From positions 1-26,822 of the forward strand of contig CAKUDG010000033.1 in assembly GCA_934644965.1 (NCBI GenBank): a stretch of DNA of 26,822 bases, given 5' to 3'. Position 1 is the stretch's first letter, and every line of letters starts with the position of its first letter. The translations under genes were made by a program, and so were the position numbers. Of the stretch, positions 16,809 to 24,278 are shown one piece after another. The notes under the pieces are model-generated. The model was not told the DNA's origin. It did no database searches and saw only the letters and a list, made by a program, of their open reading frames with translations. Origin of the DNA: an uncultured Victivallales bacterium (GTDB taxonomy: Bacteria > Verrucomicrobiota > Lentisphaeria > Victivallales > UBA1829).

Positions 16809-17786
16809 ATGACAAAAATGAAAAAAAGAATTCTCACTGGAATTCAGCCGTCCGGCATTCTGCATATCGGCAATTATTTCGGAGCGATGAAAAATGCGAT
16901 TGAACTCCAAAATGAAGGGGAAACTCTTTTATTCATCGCAGATCTGCATTCTCTGACGGTCACACCGAAACCCGAAGATCTGCGGGAACGGGTCAAGCGC
17001 GTGGCCCTGGATTTTCTTGCCTGCGGACTGGATCCGGAAAAGACATTGTTCTTCCGGCAGTCCGATATTCAGGAAGTCTGCGAACTGACCTGGATTCTGA
17101 ACTGCCTCACCGGACTCGGACTGCTGGAACGGGCTCACAGCTACAAAGACAAAATCGCCAAGGGATTCGTCCCGAACAACGGGCTTTTTTCCTATCCGGT
17201 GCTGATGGCGGCTGACATTCTGATGTATCAGTCGAACCTGGTGCCTGTGGGAAAGGATCAGAAACAGCATCTGGAAATGGCCCGGGACATCGCCATCCGT
17301 TTCAATCAGACGTATGAAGAACTGTTTGTGATTCCCGAGCCGCTCATCAGTGAATCCGTTGCGGTTATCCCCGGGACTGACGGGCAGAAAATGTCCAAGA
17401 GCTACAACAACACCATCGAAATTTTTGCAGAGGAAAAGGCGGCCCGTAAAAAATTCATGTCCATCCCGACCGATTCCAAAGGATTGGAGGAACCGAAAGA
17501 TCCGGATCACTGCAACGTCTTCCAGCTCTACAAGCTCTTCGCCACCAAGGCTCAGCAGGAGGAAATGGCCGCAAAATACCGGGCCGGGAATTATGGCTAC
17601 GGACACGCGAAGCAGGCTCTTTTTGAAGCGTATATGGATTATTTTGCCCCTATGAGAAAACGCCGTGCAGAACTGGAGAAAGATCCCGGCTTTATAGAAG
17701 ATGTCTTGAAAAAAGGAGCAGAAAACGCACGGAGCATTGCAGAGGAAACCATGCGACGGGTCCGTTCCGCGGTCGGTCTACGTTAA
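16809..17786 (+). CDS. trpS: Tryptophanyl-tRNA synthetase
   Basis: TrpRS charges tRNA-Trp with tryptophan in the cytoplasm. The 325-residue product has the class I signature H-I-G-N (19-22) following TGIQPSG, and KMSKS at 194-198 in GTDGQKMSKSYNN, both standard for bacterial TrpRS. Length is normal for the family (about 330). No clear ribosome site is visible. ATG 16809 and ATG 16818 are both possible; the second starts directly at the conserved KKRILTG. The 284 bases before it hold no convincing gene. comF follows after 68 bases. Confidence 0.96.
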   Translation: MTKMKKRILTGIQPSGILHIGNYFGAMKNAIELQNEGETLLFIADLHSLTVTPKPEDLRERVKRVALDFLACGLDPEKTLFFRQSDIQEVCELTWILNCLTGLGLLERAHSYKDKIAKGFVPNNGLFSYPVLMAADILMYQSNLVPVGKDQKQHLEMARDIAIRFNQTYEELFVIPEPLISESVAVIPGTDGQKMSKSYNNTIEIFAEEKAARKKFMSIPTDSKGLEEPKDPDHCNVFQLYKLFATKAQQEEMAAKYRAGNYGYGHAKQALFEAYMDYFAPMRKRRAELEKDPGFIEDVLKKGAENARSIAEETMRRVRSAVGLR

Positions 17787-17854
17787 AAACCCTTCTCCTC
17801 TTCCCTTCAGAATCATAAGCCGGAAGAAAAAAAGAAGGGGAAAGGAAACACTTC

Positions 17855-18724
17855 GTGGAAGGGAAAAAGAAGAAGGAGAAAAAACTTTCCCGGTCTGAGA
17901 AACAACAGGGACAAACAGGGAAAAAGAAAGAACTCCCTGCAGCAGGGGAAATGAATGGGAGCACATACGCCGGAATGGGTATTTTGGCTGGCTGCAACGC
18001 AGGAAAAGAAAGAAAACTTTCTCTGACGGAAATCCTCCGGACCTTTTTCCCGATGGAATGTCCGCTCTGCGGAGGAGTGCCTTTTGACGATTCCCCGGGC
18101 ATGTTCTGTGCAGACTGTCTGCTGAGTCTGGAGTTCACACAGCCGCCGTACTGTCCGGGCTGCGGAGGAAGACTTTCCGGGATTCTGGAACTCTGTCCGG
18201 ATTGTCTGGCTGAATCGGTGCGTCCGTGGAAGGAGGCGTTTGCTCTGTTCCAGATGTCCGGGCTGGCGCAGGAGGTGATTCACCGTTACAAATACCGGAA
18301 GAGACCGGAACTGGCAAGAGCACTGGGACAGCTTGCCGCGGGCAGGATTGCCCCTCTTGCGGGGAAAATAGATTTCATTGTGCCGACACCTCTGCATTGG
18401 ACGCGTTTTCTGCAGCGGGGATTCAATCAGGCGGCGCTTTTTTCAGAAGGAGTGTCGAAACGGAGCGGACTTCCCATACGGAACGTACTCCGGAGAATCA
18501 AGCGAACAAAACAGCAGGCACGTCTGAAGCGTGATGAGCGGCTGTCGAACTTAAAAGGAGCTTTTTCCGTAACGGACTCGACTATCGTGCAAAAGCGTGC
18601 TATATTGCTGACAGATGATGTAATGACAACGGGTTCGACCCTTTCCGCAGCGGCCCAAACCCTGCTGGAAGCGGGTGCGTCGGACGTATATGTGCTAGTG
18701 ATCGCGAGAAGACAAAGGATTTGA
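17855..18724 (+). CDS. comF: ComF-family phosphoribosyltransferase-like protein
   Basis: ComF proteins are linked to DNA uptake in competent bacteria but occur widely without proven competence. The product has two zinc-ribbon cysteine sets (CPLCG...CADC and CPGCG...CPDC), then a phosphoribosyltransferase fold ending in the PRPP-site motif AILLTDDVMTTGSTL. The start is uncertain. GTG 17855 has AAGGA 8 bases upstream but adds a Lys-rich N-terminus. ATG 17951 (257 residues, GGGG close by) is nearer the usual length of about 230. Both keep all domains. It ends 3 bases before accD. A promoter-like site inside it (18578-18606) may drive accD. Confidence 0.88.
   Translation: MEGKKKKEKKLSRSEKQQGQTGKKKELPAAGEMNGSTYAGMGILAGCNAGKERKLSLTEILRTFFPMECPLCGGVPFDDSPGMFCADCLLSLEFTQPPYCPGCGGRLSGILELCPDCLAESVRPWKEAFALFQMSGLAQEVIHRYKYRKRPELARALGQLAAGRIAPLAGKIDFIVPTPLHWTRFLQRGFNQAALFSEGVSKRSGLPIRNVLRRIKRTKQQARLKRDERLSNLKGAFSVTDSTIVQKRAILLTDDVMTTGSTLSAAAQTLLEAGASDVYVLVIARRQRI
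18578..18606 (+). promoter_or_regulatory. Possible internal promoter for accD inside comF
   Basis: TCGACT (18578-18583) and TATATT (18601-18606) have 17-base spacing and an extended TGC before the -10 box. The 14-mer AAGCGTGCTATATT is identical to one in the promoter before the 20911 gene. It lies about 120 bases before accD. It is inside a coding region, so chance is possible. Confidence 0.35.
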
Positions 18725-18727
18725 AGC

Positions 18728-19702
18728 ATGGCCGCATTCTTTAAAAAATCACAGTATTCCACCCTGGGCTCGTCACCCTCCTCCACAGGGGGGAAAAATC
18801 CGCCCCACACGGCAGGAACTCCTCATGCGAGCATCGCACCGGAACCACCGAAGAAGAAGGACATTCCAGAAGGACTCTGGGAAAAATGCAAGAAATGTGA
18901 TGAAATCATATTCAGCCAGCAGAAGAAATCGAATCTCAATCTCTGTCCGAAATGCGGCTATCACTATCCGATGACGGCTCCGGACAGGATTGCGCTGTTG
19001 ACAGACAAGGGAAGCTTCCGGGAAATTGATGCGGATCTGGAATCCGTAGACACACTGAAATTTGAAGGAGTCGCCTCCTATTCGGAAAAACTGGAGTCTA
19101 ACCAGAAGAAGACCGGACTGAAAGACGCCGTTCTTTCCGGGGGGGCCACTCTGAACGGGATCCGTTTTGCCCTGGCCGTCATGGATTTCCGTTTTCTCGG
19201 TGCAAGCATGGGCGCGGTGGTTGGAGAGAAAATCACGCGGGTGATTGAATATGCCACCCGGGAAAAACTGCCTCTGGTCATTGTCACCGCCAGCGGAGGT
19301 GCAAGAATGTATGAAGGCATGATTTCCCTGATGCAGATGGCCAAGACTTCCGGAGCACTGGAAAGGCATGCGGAAGCAAAACTGCCTTATATTGTGATCA
19401 TGACCCATCCGACGACGGCCGGAGTGACCGCCAGTTTCGCCTCTCTGGGAGATCTGATTCTGGCCGAACCGGAGGCGCTGATCGGTTTTGCAGGACCGCG
19501 GGTCATCAAAGACACCACGCAGGCCCAGCTGCCGGAAGGATTCCAGACAGCTGAGTTTCTTCTGAAAAAAGGACTGATCGACCGCATCATCGACCGGAAA
19601 AATTTGCGGGAAGAACTCGCCCTCTGCCTTGACTATTTGACTTCCGGGTGTACTTGTAAAGGGTGCGGCAGAGAGATCAAAACCGCCGCGGAACCCAAAT
19701 AA
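18728..19702 (+). CDS. accD: Acetyl-CoA carboxylase carboxyltransferase subunit beta
   Basis: AccD with AccA moves the carboxyl group from biotin to acetyl-CoA, making malonyl-CoA for fatty-acid synthesis. The 324-residue product has the N-terminal zinc ribbon C54/C57...C73/C76, then the crotonase-like carboxyltransferase core with SGGARMYEGMISLMQMAKTS, HPTTAGVTASFA and LIGFAGPRVI. A Pro/Ser-rich stretch of about 25 residues precedes the ribbon. The C-terminus has three extra cysteines (C308, C310, C313), unusual for the family. accA is not in the window. AAAGGA precedes the ATG, 3 bases after the comF stop. The SRP RNA gene begins only 8 bases after the accD stop. Confidence 0.97.
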   Translation: MAAFFKKSQYSTLGSSPSSTGGKNPPHTAGTPHASIAPEPPKKKDIPEGLWEKCKKCDEIIFSQQKKSNLNLCPKCGYHYPMTAPDRIALLTDKGSFREIDADLESVDTLKFEGVASYSEKLESNQKKTGLKDAVLSGGATLNGIRFALAVMDFRFLGASMGAVVGEKITRVIEYATREKLPLVIVTASGGARMYEGMISLMQMAKTSGALERHAEAKLPYIVIMTHPTTAGVTASFASLGDLILAEPEALIGFAGPRVIKDTTQAQLPEGFQTAEFLLKKGLIDRIIDRKNLREELALCLDYLTSGCTCKGCGREIKTAAEPK

Positions 19703-19710
19703 GAAGTTTT

Positions 19711-19847
19711 CCGCCGCCGGGTCGCCGGACCCTGTGCGCTGGAATCGCGTGAACCGAGTCAGGTGGGGAACCAAGCAGCTCTAAGCGATGAGACCAGGCG
19801 CCGCAGGTGTTTCTGTCGTCCGGCGGCGGTCTTTTTCTCTTTTTTCT
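19711..19847 (+). ncRNA. ffs: Signal recognition particle RNA, small (4.5S) type
   Basis: The conserved domain IV hairpin is clear: GTCAGG (19758-19763), the GGGGAA loop, then AAGCAGC (19773-19779), the layout of bacterial SRP RNA that binds Ffh. The ends close through a perfect 10-bp helix, CCGCCGCCGG (19711-19720) with CCGGCGGCGG (19820-19829). A run of T-rich sequence (19830-19847) then acts as terminator. The mature RNA would be about 120-125 bases, without an Alu domain. It lies between accD and rph. A separate promoter is not obvious, so it may be processed from a longer transcript. Confidence 0.93.
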
Positions 19848-19866
19848 GAAACCCCGGGGAAACAGT

Positions 19867-20664
19867 ATGAGTCTGAAACGTGTCGACGGGCGCGACTGCT
19901 GCCAGCTGCGCAAAATCAAAATCATTCCCGATTACCTGACCCATCCCATTGCTTCCGCCCTGATCGAAATGGGCGGGACGCGTGTGATCTGTTCGGTCTC
20001 CTTTGAAAGCGGCGTTCCGGGCTGGATGCGCGCACAGGGAGTGCCGGGCGGCTGGGTCACGAGCGAATACGGGATGATTCCCGCCTCCACGCACAGCCGC
20101 GTCCAGCGGGAAGCGTCCAAAGGCAGACAGAACGGCAGAACAATGGAAATCCAGCGTCTGATCGGGAGGAGCTTCCGCTCGGTGATCGACCTGAGCGCCC
20201 TCGGACCGAATACGGTCTATATTGACTGTGATGTGATTGATGCGAACGGAGGAACCCGTTGTGCGAGCATCAGTGGAGCTTCCGTCGCGCTGCAGCTGGC
20301 ATTCCGCCGGCTTCTGGCGAAAAAGCTCATTCCGCGTTTCCCCATGCGTGAAAACGTGGCCGCAGTGAGTGTCGGAATGCTGAAGAAGGAATGCATTCTG
20401 GATCTCTGTTACGAAGAAGACTCGGCCGCGGAAGTGGATATGAATGTGGTCATGACCGAATCCGGGAAGTTCATCGAAATTCAGGGCACAGCCGAAGAAA
20501 ATCCCTTCTCCCGCGAAGAACTGGACAAAATGCTCGGTCTGGCCAGAAACGGACTCGAAAAAATCTTTGAAGTGCAAAACAGGATTCTGGAAAAAGAACC
20601 TGTGCCGCCTTCCAATGCTCCGCTCGGAAGTCTCAGTGATGCCTTTTCCGCTCTGAAACTTTGA
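19867..20664 (+). CDS. rph: Ribonuclease PH
   Basis: RNase PH is a phosphate-dependent 3'-5' exoribonuclease that trims tRNA precursors; it forms a hexamer. The 265-residue product has the family core GWVTSEYGMIPASTHSR, GRTMEIQRLIGRS, DCDVIDANGGTRCASISG and the late VDMNVVMTESGKFIEIQGTAE. Catalytic-site residues in DCDV and the GGTR phosphate site are present. It is about 25 residues longer than usual at the C-terminus. ATG 19867 has GGGG 8 bases upstream and lies just after the SRP RNA terminator; upstream in-frame codons fall inside the RNA gene. Confidence 0.96.
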   Translation: MSLKRVDGRDCCQLRKIKIIPDYLTHPIASALIEMGGTRVICSVSFESGVPGWMRAQGVPGGWVTSEYGMIPASTHSRVQREASKGRQNGRTMEIQRLIGRSFRSVIDLSALGPNTVYIDCDVIDANGGTRCASISGASVALQLAFRRLLAKKLIPRFPMRENVAAVSVGMLKKECILDLCYEEDSAAEVDMNVVMTESGKFIEIQGTAEENPFSREELDKMLGLARNGLEKIFEVQNRILEKEPVPPSNAPLGSLSDAFSALKL

Positions 20665-20711
20665 TATTGCGATATCCGCTTGATTTTGATGCATTCAAAC
20701 TGCCCAGGACA

Positions 20712-20761
20712 CCCTTTTTCATCGCAGAAGCATATAAAAAAAGGGGCTGAAGGTTTTTTTT
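20712..20761 (+). terminator. Possible rph terminator
   Basis: CCCTTTTT (20712-20719) can pair with AAAAAGGG (20738-20745), and eight T residues follow at 20754-20761 after a gap of 8 bases. The stem is mainly A-T and the T tract is not adjacent, so this is tentative. Confidence 0.3.
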
Positions 20762-20773
20762 CAGAAAAAAAAT

Positions 20774-20802
20774 TTGCCAGACTGAAACAAGCGTGCTATA
20801 TT
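20774..20802 (+). promoter_or_regulatory. Promoter of the 20911 gene
   Basis: TTGCCA (20774-20779) and TATATT (20797-20802) are 17 bases apart, with an extended TGC before the -10 box. Transcription from about 20809 gives a leader of about 100 bases and excludes the in-frame ATG at 20680 as start. Confidence 0.6.
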
Positions 20803-20910
20803 CGTTTCCACTGTCGGATCCAAAGGATTGCGGCAACGTTTTTTCTTGGAGTGAAAGAGATTGAAATAAAAGCAGTTTTTGAAACCTATCATCAGGAAGG
20901 GCAGGACACT

Positions 20911-22134
20911 ATGGCAAACACACCCGGTTTCAACAATGGTCTGAATGACCCGATGAACATGCGCAATACCGATACCGGAACCATGCAGAGAGTCAATTCC
21001 GCGACTCCCGAACCCAAGACTGCACCTGTCGGGCGGAAGACCCTGAAACTGAAACCGATCACACCCAAGGCCCCGGCTGCGGTTCCGCCTCCGAAATCCG
21101 TTTCCGCGCCGTCAGCATCCCCAATACCGGCCTCGCCTTCGGATACGACCACGGCCGCGACTCCGGCGCAAACGGGCACTGTTCCGGTCAGCCGGATCCG
21201 GAAACCTGCCACTCCGACCACTGCGGACAGCCCGACTGCGGATATCCCGATGCCGGGGGCAGTCCCCTCTTCTGCATCGTCATCCGTTCCGCCCACTGCA
21301 ACTGCAACGGCGACGACGGTTTCCCCCAGTTCGGTTCCCGGAGTCAAGCAGACCATCAAGCTCAGACCTTCCACTTCAGGAGCTCATTCCACTCAGGTCT
21401 CCCTGCCTGGAATCACCGATTCCGTCCAGGCGCCCCAGGTCCAGCAGAAGCCGGCTTCAGCGCAAACCATCAAACTGACTCCCAAGAGTGAAAACGAGAC
21501 AAATTCGTCCACGGCGCGCATTGCGAAACAGACAATCAAACTAGTTCCGCCGTCTCACGATGCGCCGTCTGGTGCTTCCGGAGCGGCAGCTACATCTTCA
21601 GGCAGTGCTCCGACAATCAAGCTGGCTCCTCAACAGGGAGGCGGTGCCGCATCTGCAGCGCCAACCCCTTCTTCGCCTACAATCAAGCTGGGATCCGGAT
21701 CGGTTTCGCCTTCCGCATCCACAGTCAAACTGACTCCCGGATCTGCGGTCAGTCCCTCTTCGCCCACGATCAAACTGGGAGCGGGCGGCGGTGCGGCCGC
21801 TGCTCCCGCTTCATCCTCAGCTTCAGCCACAATCAAGCTGACTCCTGCAGGCAGTGCGGCTTCTGCTACTGAGCAGCCGCATAAACTTTCCCTGAAAAAA
21901 CATGATCAGCCTGCTGCGGTGCCGCCTTCTGTTGCAAATCCGCCGCCGGCAGTGGCTGCCGCCAATGCAGCCGCGGGCAAGGAAAAAGCCGAGCCTTCCA
22001 TTCTTTTCACCATTTCTGCTGTGGCTGCGCTTCTGGTGGTGCTTTTCGGCGCTTTCATGATGTTCGCTCAATATTCCAATATCTGGAATGGAACGGATAT
22101 TTCCGTCCCCGGATTGGAACGGACTTCCAAATGA
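20911..22134 (+). CDS. Unknown disordered membrane protein with TIKL repeats
   Basis: I do not recognise this 407-residue protein. It is rich in Ala, Ser, Pro, Thr and Gly, and looks disordered up to one membrane helix near 364-388, leaving a short C-terminal tail of about 20 residues. A short motif, T-(I/L/V)-K-L followed mostly by x-P, recurs about nine times (near nucleotides 21035, 21345, 21460, 21526, 21608, 21674, 21716, 21761 and 21822), spaced by variable Ser/Ala/Gly/Pro stretches. Without a signal peptide, the repeats are probably cytoplasmic. ATG 20911 has AGGA 5 bases upstream and lies downstream of a good promoter. It is monocistronic as far as can be seen. A multivalent docking or scaffold protein is a guess from the pattern. 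Confidence 0.8.
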   Translation: MANTPGFNNGLNDPMNMRNTDTGTMQRVNSATPEPKTAPVGRKTLKLKPITPKAPAAVPPPKSVSAPSASPIPASPSDTTTAATPAQTGTVPVSRIRKPATPTTADSPTADIPMPGAVPSSASSSVPPTATATATTVSPSSVPGVKQTIKLRPSTSGAHSTQVSLPGITDSVQAPQVQQKPASAQTIKLTPKSENETNSSTARIAKQTIKLVPPSHDAPSGASGAAATSSGSAPTIKLAPQQGGGAASAAPTPSSPTIKLGSGSVSPSASTVKLTPGSAVSPSSPTIKLGAGGGAAAAPASSSASATIKLTPAGSAASATEQPHKLSLKKHDQPAAVPPSVANPPPAVAAANAAAGKEKAEPSILFTISAVAALLVVLFGAFMMFAQYSNIWNGTDISVPGLERTSK

Positions 22135-22177
22135 TTCTCTCATGAAGAATTCAAACTCTCCTATATAAAAAAAAGCA

Positions 22178-22264
22178 CAGATCTGAAACCTGCTGTTGTT
22201 TTTTTGCAGGAAATCTCTGTAAAAGCCGCGGAGCATGAGGGCGGGCAGTCCTCATGCTTTTTTT
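22178..22264 (+). terminator. Two-hairpin element with intrinsic terminator after the 20911 gene
   Basis: The second hairpin is a clear rho-independent terminator: GCATGAGG (22233-22240) with CCTCATGC (22250-22257), then seven T residues. Before it stands another hairpin, CCTGC (22189-22193) with GCAGG (22206-22210), framed by ACAGA and TCTGT (22178-22182 and 22215-22219). A similar arrangement with shared sequence occurs at 26493-26566. It may simply end the 20911 transcript, or be a small structured RNA. Confidence 0.75.
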
Positions 22265-22701
22265 CATTTAATCACATAAATTTGTGCTCCACACGAGGAC
22301 TTTTCGCCGCCTCTCCGCAGCAGGGGGACACTGGGCTTGACTTCAGGAAACAAAAGATTCCCGGAAGAAATGATGAAAACGCACTTATCCCGCATTTTTA
22401 CGCTTCCAGACCCTCTTCCGCCTCTGAACTGATCTTTCCCATTCCATAACAAATTAGAAAAGAAAATAAACACATTCAGATAAATAGATTTTCTCTTTTA
22501 GAAGAAAAATATTTTTACAATAAGACAGATTTAAGACCCATTGCAAACTTTGCTGTTCCGTTCAGATGGCAAAAGGCATTCACTCTTCTGTTCTTGTGAA
22601 GCATAAAATATTATATAATTCATTAAAAATGGAATTTTCACCCTTTTTCCAAAAAAATATTCCAATCACTCACAACAGGAAACCATCTTATTTTTACTTC
22701 A
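22265..22701. other. AT-rich intergenic region
   Basis: About 440 bases between the terminator and the promoter of the prepilin-like gene. From about 22440 onward it is markedly richer in A and T than the rest of the window. I see no credible gene, tRNA or repeat-family copy. Confidence 0.6.
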
Positions 22702-22729
22702 TTGAATCTGTCTGGGAATAGCTTATATT
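22702..22729 (+). promoter_or_regulatory. Promoter of the prepilin-like gene
   Basis: TTGAAT (22702-22707) and TATATT (22724-22729) are 16 bases apart at the end of an AT-rich stretch, about 37 bases before the start codon. Confidence 0.55.
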
Positions 22730-22765
22730 ATTCAGTCAAACGAAGCTGAGCCCTTGTGAAGATTG

Positions 22766-23542
22766 ATGATGCGGAAGAAGAACTGTTTTACCCTGGCAGA
22801 ACTGCTGCTTGTGATAGCCATACTTTGCCTTTTATGCGTTCTGCTGTTTCCGGTATTTCTGGAAATCCGTTTGAAATCCAAGGGGATCCAGTGTTTCGCC
22901 TCCCTTCGCCAGCTTTGCGGTGCAAATCTGCTTTACGCTGCATCCCATCAGAATTACCTGGTGCCTTATTCGCCCAATTTTTCCGAATCGAAACGGCACT
23001 ACTGGTTCGGAGGAGAAAATCCGGGATCAGAAGAATCTGATTCCTCCCTGCTTCCCTATCTGAACGGGAATCTCCAGGAACTGGCCTGTCCCGCATTCTT
23101 ATCTGGGAATCAAGTACAAAATCAATGCGGCGGATACGGACTCAACCGTTTCATGGGAATCTCCAGAAAAATCTCTGCCTCCGGGAATGAACTCATCGGT
23201 TTGTTTTTCGGAGAAAAAAGCATCTATCAATCCGGGTATCCTCTTTTCGCCGTACAACGTCCGGCATCGAAAATCATGTTCGGAGACACCGCCGAAAAAA
23301 TCAACGGGGCAGCCGATCTGCAGAACAGTTTTCAAAATCATGCGGCGATAGAGCCGTGGAATGAATTTTCCTCGCTTTTTGCGCCCTCCATCCATTTCCG
23401 CCACCAGGGAGGAGAGGCCAATTTCGTCTTTGCCGACGGACATGCGGAATCTTTGCAGATGGAAAGCGCCTCCCCCTGCCCTCTCCTCGGACTGCCGTGG
23501 AGCAATTCGGCAGAAAGCCTCGCTCTTCATTACATTCCCTGA
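22766..23542 (+). CDS. Type IV prepilin-like protein with H-x-DG-H tail
   Basis: The 258-residue product begins with a short Lys/Arg leader and a prepilin helix, C-FTLAELLLVIAILCLLCVLLFPVF. The conserved Glu5 is present, but the residue before the cleavage point is Cys instead of Gly. A variable globular part follows. Near the C-terminus lies HQGGEANFVFADGHAESL, the signature of the H-X9-DG (DUF1559-like) pseudopilins, here with one extra residue between H and DG. These families are greatly expanded in Planctomycetes, Verrucomicrobia and Lentisphaerae and are probably exported and anchored by the helix; their role is unclear. ATG 22766 or 22769 may be the start, with a weak ribosome site; a TTG at 22763 is also in frame. 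No other pilus genes are nearby. Confidence 0.85.
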   Translation: MMRKKNCFTLAELLLVIAILCLLCVLLFPVFLEIRLKSKGIQCFASLRQLCGANLLYAASHQNYLVPYSPNFSESKRHYWFGGENPGSEESDSSLLPYLNGNLQELACPAFLSGNQVQNQCGGYGLNRFMGISRKISASGNELIGLFFGEKSIYQSGYPLFAVQRPASKIMFGDTAEKINGAADLQNSFQNHAAIEPWNEFSSLFAPSIHFRHQGGEANFVFADGHAESLQMESASPCPLLGLPWSNSAESLALHYIP

Positions 23543-23781
23543 AACAGTCTGTAAAAGCAAGCAGCGTATGGAAGGGGATCCGATCCTTCTTCCCGCGAGG
23601 AGAGCAGAGCGGCAAGTCCACATTCAGCGGGAAAGAGGATGCTGAAGAAACGGAAATGAGGGAAAAAAGGAAGAGAGAAGAGAAAAGAAAGAACTGGAAT
23701 TCATCCAATCAACAAATCCAGCTCATGAGCAGAGAGAAAAATACGGGGCCAATGTGGTTCTCTGCTGCAGAAGTGGACGAT

Positions 23782-24153
23782 TCAGATGGAACGGTCTATC
23801 GACTTCTGACTCCAGTCCCCGAGCGTATAATTAGTCTTGAAATAATCCTGCCCCCATCCTTCCAGGCGGCCTTCCTCGTCAAACACGAGCGGAGTGCATT
23901 CATCACGCGTGACATAACCGTCAAACCATCTGTTCCGAGTGTAATAGAACCACACGCGCGGCGTATTGTACACCTCATTCAGCAGAGGTTCCCCCATGAT
24001 TTCCCGGACCTGTTCCTGAGTCATGCCCACGCGGATGCCGCGGATTTTCTGCCGATTTTCATACGTTTCCCTCACCGCGCAAGCCGTCAATGCGGACAAC
24101 AACAGACAAGCCAGTGCCAGACAGAACACTGCTCGCAGACAAACCGTTTTCAT
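23782..24153 (-). CDS. Small lipoprotein, SmpA/OmlA- or DUF3192-like
   Basis: The 123-residue product has a signal peptide (about 1-24) with lipobox L-T-A-C, so Cys25 should be lipidated and the protein sits on a membrane. The mature part contains GIRVGMTQEQVREIMGEP, a pattern of small outer-membrane lipoproteins such as SmpA/BamE and DUF3192, followed by an aromatic strand region (RVWFYYTRNRWFDGY) and VFDEEGRLEGWG. I chose the ATG at 24153 because GGAG lies 4 bases upstream and the signal peptide starts there. The longer ORF to 24204 adds 17 residues without support. Membership in BamE itself is not claimed. Confidence 0.85.
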   Translation of the reverse strand: MKTVCLRAVFCLALACLLLSALTACAVRETYENRQKIRGIRVGMTQEQVREIMGEPLLNEVYNTPRVWFYYTRNRWFDGYVTRDECTPLVFDEEGRLEGWGQDYFKTNYTLGDWSQKSIDRSI

Positions 24154-24206
24154 ATTGCTCCATTCCACGCTGTCATTCCAATCAAGGCGTTTTCTATTTT
24201 TCATTG

Positions 24207-24234
24207 TTCATAATGGCGTTTCTGCGTGCTTCAA
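24207..24234 (-). promoter_or_regulatory. Tentative promoter of the lipoprotein gene
   Basis: On the minus strand TTGAAG (24234-24229) and TATGAA (24212-24207) have 16-base spacing, about 55 bases before the start at 24153. The -10 match is only moderate. Confidence 0.3.
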
Positions 24235-24278
24235 CAGACAGGAAAAGCGTTTTCCGTCAAAAACCCGTCATTTGCATA

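Noticed and set aside
20680..20910. Upstream extension of the TIKL-repeat protein to the ATG at 20680
   Set aside because: The strong promoter at 20774-20802 lies inside this stretch, and the encoded residues are unlike the rest of the protein.
24241..24255. GGAAAA-GCG-TTTTCC hairpin downstream of the pseudouridine synthase gene
   Set aside because: It resembles a terminator stem but no T tract follows on the minus strand, and the stem is only 6 bp.
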